NCBI RefSeq assembly: GCF_010686705.1
Contig: NZ_JAAGWY010000004.1
Coordinates: 124,001 to 188,000 of the forward strand
DNA from: Leifsonia tongyongensis
Lineage (GTDB): Bacteria; Actinomycetota; Actinomycetes; Actinomycetales; Microbacteriaceae
Direction: 5' to 3'
DNA: 64,000 nucleotides
Program-made: the position numbers and the translations under genes
Shown: piece by piece, positions 9,092-18,988 of the stretch
Position numbering within the stretch: the first letter of the stretch is position 1
How the letters are laid out: every line of letters starts with the position of its first letter
The notes under the pieces: model-generated
The model's input: only the letters and a program-made list of their open reading frames with translations
Told to the model about the DNA's origin: nothing
Database searches by the model: none

Positions 9092-9250
9092 TGTTTAAGT
9101 TGTCCACAACGGGGATAGGCGCCCCGGACCGTTATCTGCGCCTGCCTAGAATAGGGAAACGTTTGCCGTTCAACCCGTACCGGCGGCGTTGACGGATCCG
9201 ACACAGGCAGCACGACGTACCGGAGTGCACGACTTCATACGGGAGGCGAA
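9092..9250 (+). promoter_or_regulatory. Leader of the kinase operon with a DnaA-box-like site
   Basis: This gap holds TTGTCCACA at 9100-9108, identical to the actinobacterial DnaA box, and a -10-like TAGAAT at 9147-9152. The kinase ATG at 9251 has a GGGAGG site (9241-9246), so this transcript has an ordinary leader of roughly 90 bases. A function of the DnaA-like site is not supported beyond the match. Confidence 0.45.
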
Positions 9251-10675
9251 ATGGCCAGGCGTCTGCCATCCCAGCCACCGAACCTTCCCGGGTTCTCGTA
9301 CGTCCGTGTCCTCGGGTCCGGCGGATTCGCCGATGTCTTCCTCTACGAGCAGAACCTCCCTCGCCGCCAGGTGGCCGTGAAGGTCATGCTCGCCGAAGTC
9401 GTGACCAGCCAGGTGCGACAGATGTTCCAGGCCGAGGCGAACCTCATGGCCCAGCTGAGCACGCATCCGTCGATCCTCACCGTCTACCAGGCCAGCGTCT
9501 CCGCCGACGGGCGCCCGTACCTCGTCATGGAGCTGTGCTCTGCCGCGATCGGCCAGCGCTATCGCACCGAGCCGCTGCCGGTGCCCACGGTGCTCAGCAT
9601 CGGCATCCGTATCTCCAGCGCCGTCGAGACGGCACACCGCGCCGGTGTGCTCCACCGCGACATCAAGCCCTCCAACATCCTGACCACCGTCTACGGGCAT
9701 CCCGTGCTCAGCGACTTCGGAATCGCGGCCACCCTCGGTGAAGCGGACGTCACGGAGGCCATCGGGCTCTCGATCCCCTGGTCGGCGCCCGAGGTGCTGC
9801 TCGACGAGACGTCGGGCACCATCGCCAGCGAGGTCTGGGCGCTCGGCGCTACCATTTACTCGCTGCTCGCCGGTCGATCGCCCTTCGAGGTTCCCGGCAA
9901 AGAGAACACGTCCGCCGAGCTGATCTCCCGCATCACGAGGGGCCGCCCGCAGCCGATCGACCGTGCCGATGTGCCGCCGCGCCTCATCGCCGTGCTCGAG
10001 CGAGCGATGTCCAAGAAGCCGAACTCCCGGCAGCACTCGGTCCTCGAACTGATCCGCGAACTGCAGGCGGTCGAGACCGAGCTCGGGCTCGCCCAGACGC
10101 CGATCGAAGTGGCCATGGATGACTGGGCGCTCGCGACGGCCGCTGACCCGGAGGACCGCACCCGCATCAAAGGCGTTGTGACGGTCGACCCGGCGGGAAC
10201 CCGGCGGCGCCGGACGGGAGGCGGAGGATCGACCTCGCGCGCTCCGTCGAGCACCATCGTGCGCGAGACCCTCGGCAGCGCCGATACACCGCCGCAGGCG
10301 CCTCCGTCGCGGTGGTCGCGCGCGCTCGTGCTGTCGATCGCAGCGTGCTCGGTGCTGGTGGTGGCGCTCGCCATCACGGCGACACTCGTCCTGGTGCGGG
10401 TGGGGTCGAGCAGTGACATCCCCACGGTGCGCGACCTCTCCGGTCAGCTCACCCAGGGAACGGTCGTGTTCACGTGGACCGACCCCGGGCTCCAGCCCGA
10501 CGACGCCTACCAGGTCGCGGTCGGGGACTCACCGCCGAGCATCCAGCGCGGAACGGAGTTCCGGGTCGACGCCAAACCGGGGGAGCGGGTCTGCGTGACC
10601 GTGACCGTCAACCGGGACGGGCGCACCGGCCAGCCCAGCGCGCAGAAATGCGTCGAACGGTCCGGCGGCTCATGA
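9251..10675 (+). CDS. Membrane Ser/Thr protein kinase (Hanks type)
   Basis: A 474-residue kinase. The catalytic domain spans about residues 15-280, with Lys44 in VAVKVM, the catalytic loop HRDIKPSN (Asp137) and DFGIAA (Asp155), all intact. A basic, Ser/Thr-rich juxtamembrane region leads to one membrane helix at about 354-378. Outside is a short domain of about 90 residues that looks like a single Fn3-type beta sandwich (VVFTWTDPGLQPDDAYQVAV), with two cysteines that could form a disulfide. PASTA repeats, usual in PknB-type kinases, are absent. The stop overlaps the ATG of the giant surface protein. This is the counterpart of the Pkb2 kinase in the bifidobacterial PFNA cluster. Confidence 0.95.
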   Translation: MARRLPSQPPNLPGFSYVRVLGSGGFADVFLYEQNLPRRQVAVKVMLAEVVTSQVRQMFQAEANLMAQLSTHPSILTVYQASVSADGRPYLVMELCSAAIGQRYRTEPLPVPTVLSIGIRISSAVETAHRAGVLHRDIKPSNILTTVYGHPVLSDFGIAATLGEADVTEAIGLSIPWSAPEVLLDETSGTIASEVWALGATIYSLLAGRSPFEVPGKENTSAELISRITRGRPQPIDRADVPPRLIAVLERAMSKKPNSRQHSVLELIRELQAVETELGLAQTPIEVAMDDWALATAADPEDRTRIKGVVTVDPAGTRRRRTGGGGSTSRAPSSTIVRETLGSADTPPQAPPSRWSRALVLSIAACSVLVVALAITATLVLVRVGSSSDIPTVRDLSGQLTQGTVVFTWTDPGLQPDDAYQVAVGDSPPSIQRGTEFRVDAKPGERVCVTVTVNRDGRTGQPSAQKCVERSGGS

Positions 10676-13600
10676 TCGGATCGTGGCTCGCAGCGCATAA
10701 ATCGCTCGTCGCGACAGCGACCAGCGGTACGGCGATCGTCGCACTGGTGACGACGATGGCCGTCGTGTCGAGCGGCTACAGCGCCCAGCGTATGAACCTG
10801 GGTGATGCGGCGGTGTGGGTCGCAAGCGGCGCCAAGAAATCGATCGGGCGGGCGAACACGGAGATCGACAGCCTGAACACGGTGGTCCCTGCCACGGGGA
10901 GCACGCTCGACGTCGTCCAGGACGGCACCAACGTGCTGCTGGTCGACTCCGAGAGCAATACCGTCGCGGTCGTGGACCCGGCCACGAGCGAGGCGGGCAA
11001 GAGCATGCCGCTGCCCCCGCGGAGGCCTTCCGTGCACCTGGCCGGAAACCGGGTCGCGATCACCTCGCAGACGACGGGCCAGGTCTGGCTGACGACCGTC
11101 GGCGACCTCTCCAACTTCAATTCCGGTGCTGCGCCCACGCTCGATCTCGGCGGGGCGGCCACGACGACGATGGATGCGTCAGGCGTGCTCTACGCGTTCC
11201 TTCCGGACACGGGGGTAGTGCACCGCATCGACACGTCGGGCACCGACACGGTCAGCACGACGGAGCGCGTGCCGCAGGCGGCGCAAGGGGTCGACGACAC
11301 CATCACGACCGTCGCGGGCCGCTGGGCGCTCCTCGACCCCGATCGGCGCGTCCTGTACCTCCACGGCCGCACCGTCGACCTGGCCCCGATCCTCGGAACG
11401 TCGACCGACCCGGTGCTGCAGCAGCCGAGCACCACAGGTGACAGCGTTGCCATCGCGACGTCGACGGGCCTCATCCGCGTTCCTCTCGACGGTTCGCCGC
11501 CGGTGCTGCGGGTCAGCGGCCGCTCCGGTCTCCCGGCGCCTCCGATCACGGTCGGCGGATGCACGTACGCGGCCTGGACGGGCGGTTCGAGCTGGTCCGC
11601 CTGCTCCGACAGCGCGGCCGGATCGACACGGGCGCTGCCGCAGCTGCCGCCCGGTGCGTCCCTCGCCTTCCGCGCAAACGGACCGCGTGTCGTGCTGAAC
11701 GACGCGAAGTCGGGTGTGGCCTGGGCGGTGCAGAACGGCAACGCCGTCATCGACAACTGGGATCAGCTCGTCCAGAAGAAGAACAACCAGGAGCAGGTCG
11801 ACCAGAGCAAACAGGACAGGCCTCCCCAGTATGCGAAGGCGCAGCAGCCGCCTGTGGCGATCAATGACAGCTTCGGCGCGCGGCCGGGGCGCGTCACCCC
11901 GCTGCCCGTGCTGCTGAATGACTACGACCCCAACGGGGATGTCCTCGTGATCGACTCGTTCACCGGCATTCCTGCCCAGCAGGGGACCGTCGAGCTGGTC
12001 AACAGCGACCAGCAGCTGCAGATCACCCTCCCCGAGAACGCCACGGGGCGGATCTCGTTCCAGTACACGATCTCCGACGGTCACGGCGGGAGTGCGTCGG
12101 CCACGGTGACGGTCACCGTGCGGCTGCCCGACGAGAACTCGCCACCTGTGTGCACGCGCACCGCGAAGGCGGTCGTGCAGTCCGGCGGCCGGGTGACCAG
12201 CCAGGTCCTCGGCAACTGCTACGACCCCGACGGCGACGCGTTCTTCCTCGCGTCGGCCACCGTGCCCGCACCGGATGCCGTCACCTTCACCCCGCAGGGC
12301 TCGGTCGCGTACTCCGACAAGGGCAGGGGCGGGACGCTCAAGGACGTCTCGCTCGTCGTCTCCGACTCGAGGGCCGACGGCACGGGGACGCTGTCGGTGA
12401 CGGTACGCTCGCCCGGCTCGGTGCCGATCATCGCCGATCCCTTCGCCGTGCTCGCCTACCAGGGCCAGGAGGTGACGATCTCCCCGCTCCTCCATGTGCG
12501 CGGTGGCACCGGAACGGTCCGGCTCAGCAACGTGCCCGCCAAAGCGGACTCGACGATCACCCCCGACTTCCAGGGTGGGACGTTCCGCTTCACCAGCGAT
12601 CAGGTGGGAACGCACAACCTCGAATACGCCGTCACCGACGGTGTGCTCACCGCCACAGGTTCGATCCGCATCGACGTCAAGGCGCCGCCCGGCGCCAAGA
12701 CCCAGCCGGTGGCGGTGCCGCACACCGCGTTCATCCGCGAGCAGACGACCCAGTCGGTCGACGTGCTGGCCACCGACTTCGACCCGTCGGGCGGCGTGCT
12801 CCTGATCACGGCCGTGACTCCACCGCCCGCCGCCACCGGGGTGCGTGTCGAGATCCTCGGCCAGCGCACCCTCCGTGTGACACTGAACCGCCCGCTCGAC
12901 GTTCCGGTGAACTTCCACTACCGCATCAGCAACGGCCTCGCCGAGACCGAAGGCACGGTGACGGTGGTCATGCTGCCGCCACTGACGATCCACCAGCCGC
13001 CGATCGCGAACCCAGACACGGTCTCGGTTCGGGTCGGCGACGTGGCCGACATCCCTGTCCTGGCCAACGACGTGCAGCCCGACGGCGACAAGCTCACACT
13101 GGATCCGACGCTGGCATCGCCGCTGCCGGCCGGCGCGGGCCTGCTGTTCGCCTCGGGAAACCAGTTGCGCTACCTGGCGCCGTCGAAGCCGGGTAACTTC
13201 ACCGCGGTCTACCGGGTCACGGGCGAGGACGGCCAGTGGGCGACCGCCGAAGTCAGCATCTCGGTCCGCGAGCGAGACGCGGCGACGAACAATCCGCCGG
13301 TGCCGAAGACCGCGACGGCCCGCGTCCTCTCCGGCGACACCGTGCGCATCACCATCCCGCTGTCGGGGATCGACCCCGACGGCGACTCCGTTCAGCTCAT
13401 CGGACAGGAGACCAACCCCCAGAAGGGCGCCGTCATCGCCTCGGGCCCCGACTGGATGGACTACCAGGCCGGGGAGTACTCCGCCGGAACGGACACGTTC
13501 ACCTATGCGGTGGTGGATGCGCTCGGCGCGCGCGCGACAGGCGTCATCAGGGTCGGCATCGCGCCGCGGATCGACGGCGCGCGCAACCCGGTCGCCGTCG

Positions 13601-16593
13601 AGGACGACGTGACCGTGCGCCCGGGCAAGACCCTCTCCATCCAGGTCCTGGCCAATGACTCCGACCCCGACGGCAGCCCCCTGTCGATCACGAAGGTCAC
13701 CTCGCTGGACGGCAAGGCGACGGCCAAGATCGTCGGCAGCATCGTGACGGTGAAGGCTCCGAAGACCGAGGGCGTCACGAGCTTCTTCTACACGATCCAG
13801 AACGAGCGCGGGGGCACGAGCGAGAACTTCATCAGGGTGACGGTGAGCAAGGATGCGCCCCTCGCGCGGCCTGTCGCCAGCGACACTGTTCTCGGGCTCT
13901 CCGACATCCTCGGCAAGCGCACCGTGTCGGTGAACGTGCTCGCCAACGTCTTCTTCGCGGACGGGCCGGTGGGCAGTCTCAAGCTCAGCGTCGTCCCGGG
14001 GTACGGCAACAACGCCGAGGTGACCTCGGGCAAGCGCATCCGCATCGCCATCACGGCGAAGAGCCAGATCATCCCCTTCAGGGTCGCCCACCCGGACGAC
14101 GACAAGATCGCCGCGTACGCGTTCGTGCGCGTGCCCGGGTACGACGACGCGCTGCCCCAGCTGAAGCGGGGTGCGCCGAAACTGAGCGTGCCGAGCGAGA
14201 AGCAGCTGACGATCCACCTGAACGACTACATCGTGGCGGTCGGCAACCGCAAGGTGCGGCTGACGGATGCAGCCACCGTGCGTGCAACACACGCGAACGG
14301 CGACGATCTCGTGGTCAACAACGACACCCTCCAGTTCACCAGCGAGGCACGCTACTTCGGCACCGCCTCGATCTCGTTCCAGGTGACGGACGGGTCGAGC
14401 GACAACGACCCCAACGCCAACGTCGCGACCATCGTGCTGCCCATCACGGTGACGCCGCGACAGAACCAGCCGCCCGTGTTCACCGGTGCCCTCATCGACT
14501 TCGAACCGGGTCAGTCGAAGACGATCAACCTGGCGAAGCTGACCAGCTACCCGTACGCGAAAGACCAGAACGAGCTCGTCTACACTGTCCAGGAGCCTAA
14601 GCCCGCCGGCGTGAACCTGAGCCTCGACGGGCAGAAGCTGACGATCGCTGTCGATGCGAACACGCCCAAGGGAGCGCATCCGTCGATCTCCGTCGGCGTG
14701 AAGGATGCGATCAACGCCGGCCAGGCGGGGAGGATCGACCTCAACGTCGTCCCGTCGACGCGGCCGCTCGCCAGCCCGGCGGCCGACCGGGTGATCGCGC
14801 CGAGAGGCAAGACGACGACGGTCGACGTGCTGGCCAACGACAACGCGACCAATCCGTTCCCCGACAAGCCGCTCAAGGTCATCGGAGTGCGCGGGCTCAC
14901 CAGTTCGAACCTTCCTGCAGGGGTCACCATCGCGCCGAGTGCGGACAAGAGCACACTGAGCGTGACGGTCTCGCCCACGGCGGCCCCGGTGGACACCACG
15001 CTGCAGTACGAAGTGTCGGATGCGACGGGCGACCCCGCCCGCTACGCCTGGGGCACGGTCACCGTCTCGGTGCAGGATCGCCCCGCCCCCGTGTCGAACG
15101 TGCAGGTGACGACGTTCGCCGACCGGGCGCTGACGCTGTCCTGGATCCCCGGGGCGTACAACAACTCGCCGATCCTCGGCTACGACCTCACGGTGACCCG
15201 CGCCGACAACGGCCAGGTCTTCGGGGTGACCACCTGCGTGAGCACGACCTGCACCGTTCCGACGCCGGGCAACGGGCCGGACAACGCCGTCCACATCACC
15301 GTCGCCGCGCGAAATGCTCTCGGGCTCTCCGACCCGGTTCCGTACACCGACGCCGTCTGGTCCGACCTCGTACCGACGGCCCCCGCCAACGTGTCGACCA
15401 CCCCGCTCGACCACGGACTGCGCTTCACCTGGACCAAGCCGGCGGACGCCTCCGGCGCGAGCCCGATCACGTCCTATCTTCTGACACTCGGCAGTGTGAC
15501 GGCATCGCTCTCGGTCTCCGGTAAAGACGGGGTGGGCACGGCATACTCCCTCAACCTCACCGACGCGGGAGTCTCGAACGGTGCGAGCGTCCCGATCAGC
15601 ATCGCTTCGCGGAACGACTTCTACGCAGGCAGGACGACCTGGAACCAGACGACGGGAAGCGGTGTGCCGGCCGGTGCTCCCATCGCCACCGGCGCCGTTC
15701 CGGTGGCATCCCCGAGCAGGAGCGACGGCCGCTCGGCCACGTTCAGCTGGGGCGGGGCCTTCGCCGACAACGGCCGCGCCATCCAGTCCTACTTCGCAGG
15801 CGTGTACGAGGGGAACAACGCGCCGTCCTGCACGGTCACCGGCGTCGAGAACGGCCAGCCCGTGCTCACGGTGGACAACCTCGGACCACGGTTCAAGCAG
15901 GTCGACGGGAGCTCGGTCGACTTCTCCGGGCTCAGCCCCAACCACACGTACTCCTTCATCGTGTACGCCTACAACGGGCAGGGATGCACGGCCGCCCCGG
16001 TCGTCCAGGCGGTTCCGCGGCTCGCCCCCGGGACACCCACCGACGCCCAGACCTCGCCGCCCACCGACGACGGCACAGGGCTGTTCGACTTCACGCTCAC
16101 CGGGGTCACCTACCGGGCGGGCGGCGGCACCAATGGAAGCGTCGTGAACTACGTATTGACCGGCAACGGCGTGAACGAGTCGGGGCAGCTCGGGCTCGGC
16201 GGCGGGGTGCTCGCGCCCGCGGGGACCCGTCACTACGGCGTCTCGCTCACTCTTCACGTGCAGGTGTGCGACCTGTACCCCGGCTCCGACCCGATCTGCA
16301 GCGGCACGTTCCAGGAGCCGCTCGGCACGCCCGTCAGCACACAACTCAGCGGGGCACGCTACGACCCGGTCGCGCGCACCTTCAGCTGGACCGGATGGCC
16401 GACCGGCGCGTACGACTATGTGCGGTTCAGCTGCGACGGGGGCGCCACCCGCACCGACATGCCCGCCGTCGGCCAGACCCCGACGTGCACCGTCACGCCG
16501 ATCGAGACCAACCCGACGCTGATCGTGTACGTCGGAGTCCCCGGTGTCTCGACCCCGTACGAACACAGCTGGAGGAGTGCCGACCTTGGATAG
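10672..16593 (+). CDS. Giant membrane-anchored Ig/Fn3-repeat surface protein
   Basis: A 1973-residue protein starting at the ATG that overlaps the kinase stop. One membrane helix lies at about 13-33 behind an 11-residue cytoplasmic tail, so nearly everything is outside. Residues 55-365 resemble a beta-propeller (VLLVDSESNTVAVVDP). A charged linker leads to about eight cadherin-like/Ig repeats from about 395 to 1465, with recurring acidic turns such as LLNDYDPNGD, CYDPDGD, LANDVQPDGD and LANDSDPDGS that could bind calcium. Fn3-like domains start near 1471, 1567 and 1678. There is no LPXTG or cell-wall-binding module at the C terminus. It probably forms a long stalk across the wall. Its partners are inferred from the operon to be the kinase and the MoxR/DUF58 machinery. 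Confidence 0.9.
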   Translation: MIGSWLAAHKSLVATATSGTAIVALVTTMAVVSSGYSAQRMNLGDAAVWVASGAKKSIGRANTEIDSLNTVVPATGSTLDVVQDGTNVLLVDSESNTVAVVDPATSEAGKSMPLPPRRPSVHLAGNRVAITSQTTGQVWLTTVGDLSNFNSGAAPTLDLGGAATTTMDASGVLYAFLPDTGVVHRIDTSGTDTVSTTERVPQAAQGVDDTITTVAGRWALLDPDRRVLYLHGRTVDLAPILGTSTDPVLQQPSTTGDSVAIATSTGLIRVPLDGSPPVLRVSGRSGLPAPPITVGGCTYAAWTGGSSWSACSDSAAGSTRALPQLPPGASLAFRANGPRVVLNDAKSGVAWAVQNGNAVIDNWDQLVQKKNNQEQVDQSKQDRPPQYAKAQQPPVAINDSFGARPGRVTPLPVLLNDYDPNGDVLVIDSFTGIPAQQGTVELVNSDQQLQITLPENATGRISFQYTISDGHGGSASATVTVTVRLPDENSPPVCTRTAKAVVQSGGRVTSQVLGNCYDPDGDAFFLASATVPAPDAVTFTPQGSVAYSDKGRGGTLKDVSLVVSDSRADGTGTLSVTVRSPGSVPIIADPFAVLAYQGQEVTISPLLHVRGGTGTVRLSNVPAKADSTITPDFQGGTFRFTSDQVGTHNLEYAVTDGVLTATGSIRIDVKAPPGAKTQPVAVPHTAFIREQTTQSVDVLATDFDPSGGVLLITAVTPPPAATGVRVEILGQRTLRVTLNRPLDVPVNFHYRISNGLAETEGTVTVVMLPPLTIHQPPIANPDTVSVRVGDVADIPVLANDVQPDGDKLTLDPTLASPLPAGAGLLFASGNQLRYLAPSKPGNFTAVYRVTGEDGQWATAEVSISVRERDAATNNPPVPKTATARVLSGDTVRITIPLSGIDPDGDSVQLIGQETNPQKGAVIASGPDWMDYQAGEYSAGTDTFTYAVVDALGARATGVIRVGIAPRIDGARNPVAVEDDVTVRPGKTLSIQVLANDSDPDGSPLSITKVTSLDGKATAKIVGSIVTVKAPKTEGVTSFFYTIQNERGGTSENFIRVTVSKDAPLARPVASDTVLGLSDILGKRTVSVNVLANVFFADGPVGSLKLSVVPGYGNNAEVTSGKRIRIAITAKSQIIPFRVAHPDDDKIAAYAFVRVPGYDDALPQLKRGAPKLSVPSEKQLTIHLNDYIVAVGNRKVRLTDAATVRATHANGDDLVVNNDTLQFTSEARYFGTASISFQVTDGSSDNDPNANVATIVLPITVTPRQNQPPVFTGALIDFEPGQSKTINLAKLTSYPYAKDQNELVYTVQEPKPAGVNLSLDGQKLTIAVDANTPKGAHPSISVGVKDAINAGQAGRIDLNVVPSTRPLASPAADRVIAPRGKTTTVDVLANDNATNPFPDKPLKVIGVRGLTSSNLPAGVTIAPSADKSTLSVTVSPTAAPVDTTLQYEVSDATGDPARYAWGTVTVSVQDRPAPVSNVQVTTFADRALTLSWIPGAYNNSPILGYDLTVTRADNGQVFGVTTCVSTTCTVPTPGNGPDNAVHITVAARNALGLSDPVPYTDAVWSDLVPTAPANVSTTPLDHGLRFTWTKPADASGASPITSYLLTLGSVTASLSVSGKDGVGTAYSLNLTDAGVSNGASVPISIASRNDFYAGRTTWNQTTGSGVPAGAPIATGAVPVASPSRSDGRSATFSWGGAFADNGRAIQSYFAGVYEGNNAPSCTVTGVENGQPVLTVDNLGPRFKQVDGSSVDFSGLSPNHTYSFIVYAYNGQGCTAAPVVQAVPRLAPGTPTDAQTSPPTDDGTGLFDFTLTGVTYRAGGGTNGSVVNYVLTGNGVNESGQLGLGGGVLAPAGTRHYGVSLTLHVQVCDLYPGSDPICSGTFQEPLGTPVSTQLSGARYDPVARTFSWTGWPTGAYDYVRFSCDGGATRTDMPAVGQTPTCTVTPIETNPTLIVYVGVPGVSTPYEHSWRSADLG

Positions 16594-17647
16594 CCCCTCG
16601 CCCACCATACTGATGAATGGAACGCCGCCGATGAGCAGTGCCCCGCAGACGAGCACGATCGAAAGAGACCCCAGTATGACGATGACGCCGGAACAGGCCA
16701 CCTGGTTCTCGGACGTGTTCGAGCGCATCGTGTCGAACGTCGACCGGGTGCTTCTCGGCAAGGCGCACATCATCCGGCTCGCACTGACGGCACTCTTCAG
16801 CGAGGGGCACCTGCTTCTCGAGGACTACCCCGGCACGGGGAAGACCTCGCTCGCGCGAGCGATAGCCCAGAGTGTGCGCGGCACCAGCAACCGTGTGCAG
16901 TTCACGCCCGACCTGCTGCCCGGTGACATCACCGGCGTCAACATCTATGACCAGCGCACCGGCAATTTCGAATTCCACCGGGGACCGGTCTTCGCGAACA
17001 TCGTGCTCGCCGACGAGATCAACCGCGCCAGCCCGAAGACCCAGTCCGCGCTGCTCGAGGTGATGGAGGAAGGCCAGGTGACGGTCGACGGCGTGACGCA
17101 TCCGGTCGCCGGTCCGTTCATGGTCATCGCGACCCAGAACCCCATCGAGCAGGCGGGGACCTACCGGCTCCCCGAAGCGCAGCTCGACCGCTTCATCATG
17201 AAGGCGTCCATCGGGTACCCCGACCATGAGGCGACCATCCGCATCCTTGAGGGATCCGAGCGCAAGGCGCACGAGATCGTGGTCCCGGAGGTCGTCCCGG
17301 CGGCCACGGTCGTCGAGATGGCGGCTCTCGCGCGATCCGTCCACGTCGACGCCTCGATCAACGACTACGTCTCGCGGCTGGTGGATTCGACCAGGACGGC
17401 GGCGGAGGTCCGGCTCGGCGTCAGCGTTCGCGGGGCACTCGCGCTCGTGCGTGCGTCCAAGACCCTGGCCGCTGCAAGCGGTCGCTACTACGTGACCCCC
17501 GACGACATCAAGTCCCTGGCGGAGCCGGTGCTCGCCCACCGACTCGTCCTCGACCCGGAGGCGGAGTTCGAGGGCGTCACGTCGTCGAGCGTCATAGCCC
17601 AGATCCTCATCGAGACCGCACCACCGATCGATCGGCCCGCCGTGTGA
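16586..17647 (+). CDS. MoxR-family AAA+ ATPase
   Basis: A 353-residue ATPase. Walker A is YPGTGKTSL (about residues 81-88), Walker B is VLADEINRA, and ATQNPIEQAGTYRLPEAQLD is the strongly conserved MoxR sensor region. A TTG at 16586 is chosen as the start because GGAGGAG lies eight bases before it and it overlaps the preceding gene's end by eight bases; ATGs at 16613 and 16631 are alternatives. MoxR ATPases act as chaperone-like assembly factors, usually with a DUF58 partner, which is the next gene (GTGA overlap). Here the client is plausibly the giant surface protein or a complex around it, as an inference from context. Confidence 0.93.
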   Translation: MDSPSPTILMNGTPPMSSAPQTSTIERDPSMTMTPEQATWFSDVFERIVSNVDRVLLGKAHIIRLALTALFSEGHLLLEDYPGTGKTSLARAIAQSVRGTSNRVQFTPDLLPGDITGVNIYDQRTGNFEFHRGPVFANIVLADEINRASPKTQSALLEVMEEGQVTVDGVTHPVAGPFMVIATQNPIEQAGTYRLPEAQLDRFIMKASIGYPDHEATIRILEGSERKAHEIVVPEVVPAATVVEMAALARSVHVDASINDYVSRLVDSTRTAAEVRLGVSVRGALALVRASKTLAAASGRYYVTPDDIKSLAEPVLAHRLVLDPEAEFEGVTSSSVIAQILIETAPPIDRPAV

Positions 17648-18987
17648 CCAACACCGCGAAACTCACCCAGACGGAGCTCACCAACGCGCGTGCCCGCATT
17701 GTCGGCACGCGCGATGGCCTGCTCGCGGACACCATCATCGCACTCGTACGGTTCACGCGAGCGGCAGGCGCGGCGATCGCGCGCGTCTGGGCCTGGCTGA
17801 CCGGGGTGATCACCGCCCTCGGCTGGTCGATCATCGTCGTCGGGATCGTCTCGCTCGCGGCCGGCTACCTGCTCGGCTGGGTCGAAGCGGTCGTCGTCGG
17901 CTGGACAGCGCTGGTGATGATCGGCATCGCCACGCTGTACCTCGCGGGTCGGAACGCCTACGCCGTCACGCTCGGTCTCCCCGGCAACCGCGTCGTGGTC
18001 GGTGACAAGGCGCCGGGCGAAGTGATCGTGGCGAACCCGACACGTCGCCGCCTGCCCGGCGTGCGGGTCGAAGTGCCCGTCGGGAAAGGCCTGGCCGAAT
18101 TCGCCGCGCCGTCCCTTCCGCGAGGCGACAGCCACAGCGACGTCTTCCTGGTGCCGACCTCGAGGCGCGGGATCATCCCGATCGGTCCCGTGCGCACGGT
18201 CCGCGCCGACCCGGTCGGCCTGCTCCGGCGTGAAGTGGTGTGGGCGGAATCGCTCGACCTCTTCGTGCATCCGCGCACCATCGCCATCCCGAGCATGAGC
18301 ACCGGCTTCGTGCGCGACCTGGAAGGGGCGCCGACGAGGGATCTCACCGCAAGCGATGTCGCCTTCCATGCGCTCCGCGAATACGTGCCGGGGGATGAGC
18401 GGCGCAACATCCACTGGAAGAGTACGGCGAAGACCGGCAGCTACATGGTGCGGCAGTACGAGGAGACGCGGCGCAGCCACCTGCTCGTCGCGCTCAGCCT
18501 GTCGAAATTCGACTACGCCACGCCCGACGAGTTCGAACTCGCCGTCAGTGCGACGGCGTCGCTCGGGGTGCGCGCGATCCACGATTCGCGAACGCTGTCC
18601 GTGGTCGCGAGCGAGGAGACGCCGGAGTTCGCCAAGCGCACGGTGCACGCCGTCCGGCGCATCAGCACGCTCAACCGCGGGCGGCTCCTCGACGACCTCT
18701 CAGCGGTGGAGACCGCCCATGCGGCGCTCCGGGTGCCCGAGCTCGCGCGGATCGCGGCGGAAGGCGCCGCCGGCACGTCGATCGCGTTCCTGGTCTGCGG
18801 ATCGGCGGTCACGCCGGCACAGCTGCGGTCCGCCTCAGCGCACTTCCCGGTAGGCGTGGACGTCGTCGCCGTCGTCTGCGACACCGGCGCGACGCCGCGG
18901 CTGCGTCGCGTGGCCGAGCTCAGCGTGCTCACGATCGGGTTCCTCGAGGACCTCCAGAAGAGCCTGGCGAAGCGGATGGCGGCGTGA
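17644..18987 (+). CDS. DUF58-domain membrane protein
   Basis: A 447-residue protein starting at a GTG that overlaps the MoxR stop. Two membrane helices lie at about 53-105, followed by a beta-rich segment and the DUF58 core. The signature YVPGDERRNIHWKSTAKTG lies near residues 249-267, with the following MVRQYEETR. The C-terminal half resembles a von Willebrand A-like fold, as in this family. DUF58 proteins are the constant partner of MoxR ATPases; their biochemical role is not settled. The transglutaminase-fold gene follows after one base. Confidence 0.93.
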   Translation: MTNTAKLTQTELTNARARIVGTRDGLLADTIIALVRFTRAAGAAIARVWAWLTGVITALGWSIIVVGIVSLAAGYLLGWVEAVVVGWTALVMIGIATLYLAGRNAYAVTLGLPGNRVVVGDKAPGEVIVANPTRRRLPGVRVEVPVGKGLAEFAAPSLPRGDSHSDVFLVPTSRRGIIPIGPVRTVRADPVGLLRREVVWAESLDLFVHPRTIAIPSMSTGFVRDLEGAPTRDLTASDVAFHALREYVPGDERRNIHWKSTAKTGSYMVRQYEETRRSHLLVALSLSKFDYATPDEFELAVSATASLGVRAIHDSRTLSVVASEETPEFAKRTVHAVRRISTLNRGRLLDDLSAVETAHAALRVPELARIAAEGAAGTSIAFLVCGSAVTPAQLRSASAHFPVGVDVVAVVCDTGATPRLRRVAELSVLTIGFLEDLQKSLAKRMAA

Positions 18988-18988
18988 C

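Noticed and set aside
9092-9250. Origin of replication suggested by the DnaA-box match
   Set aside because: A single box, no cluster, no dnaA/dnaN neighbourhood and no AT-rich unwinding region.
11179-16773. An 1864-codon open frame antisense to the giant surface gene
   Set aside because: It is a codon-bias shadow. The translation is Arg/His/Asp-rich without any domain, while the plus strand gives a coherent repeat protein with proper overlaps at both ends.
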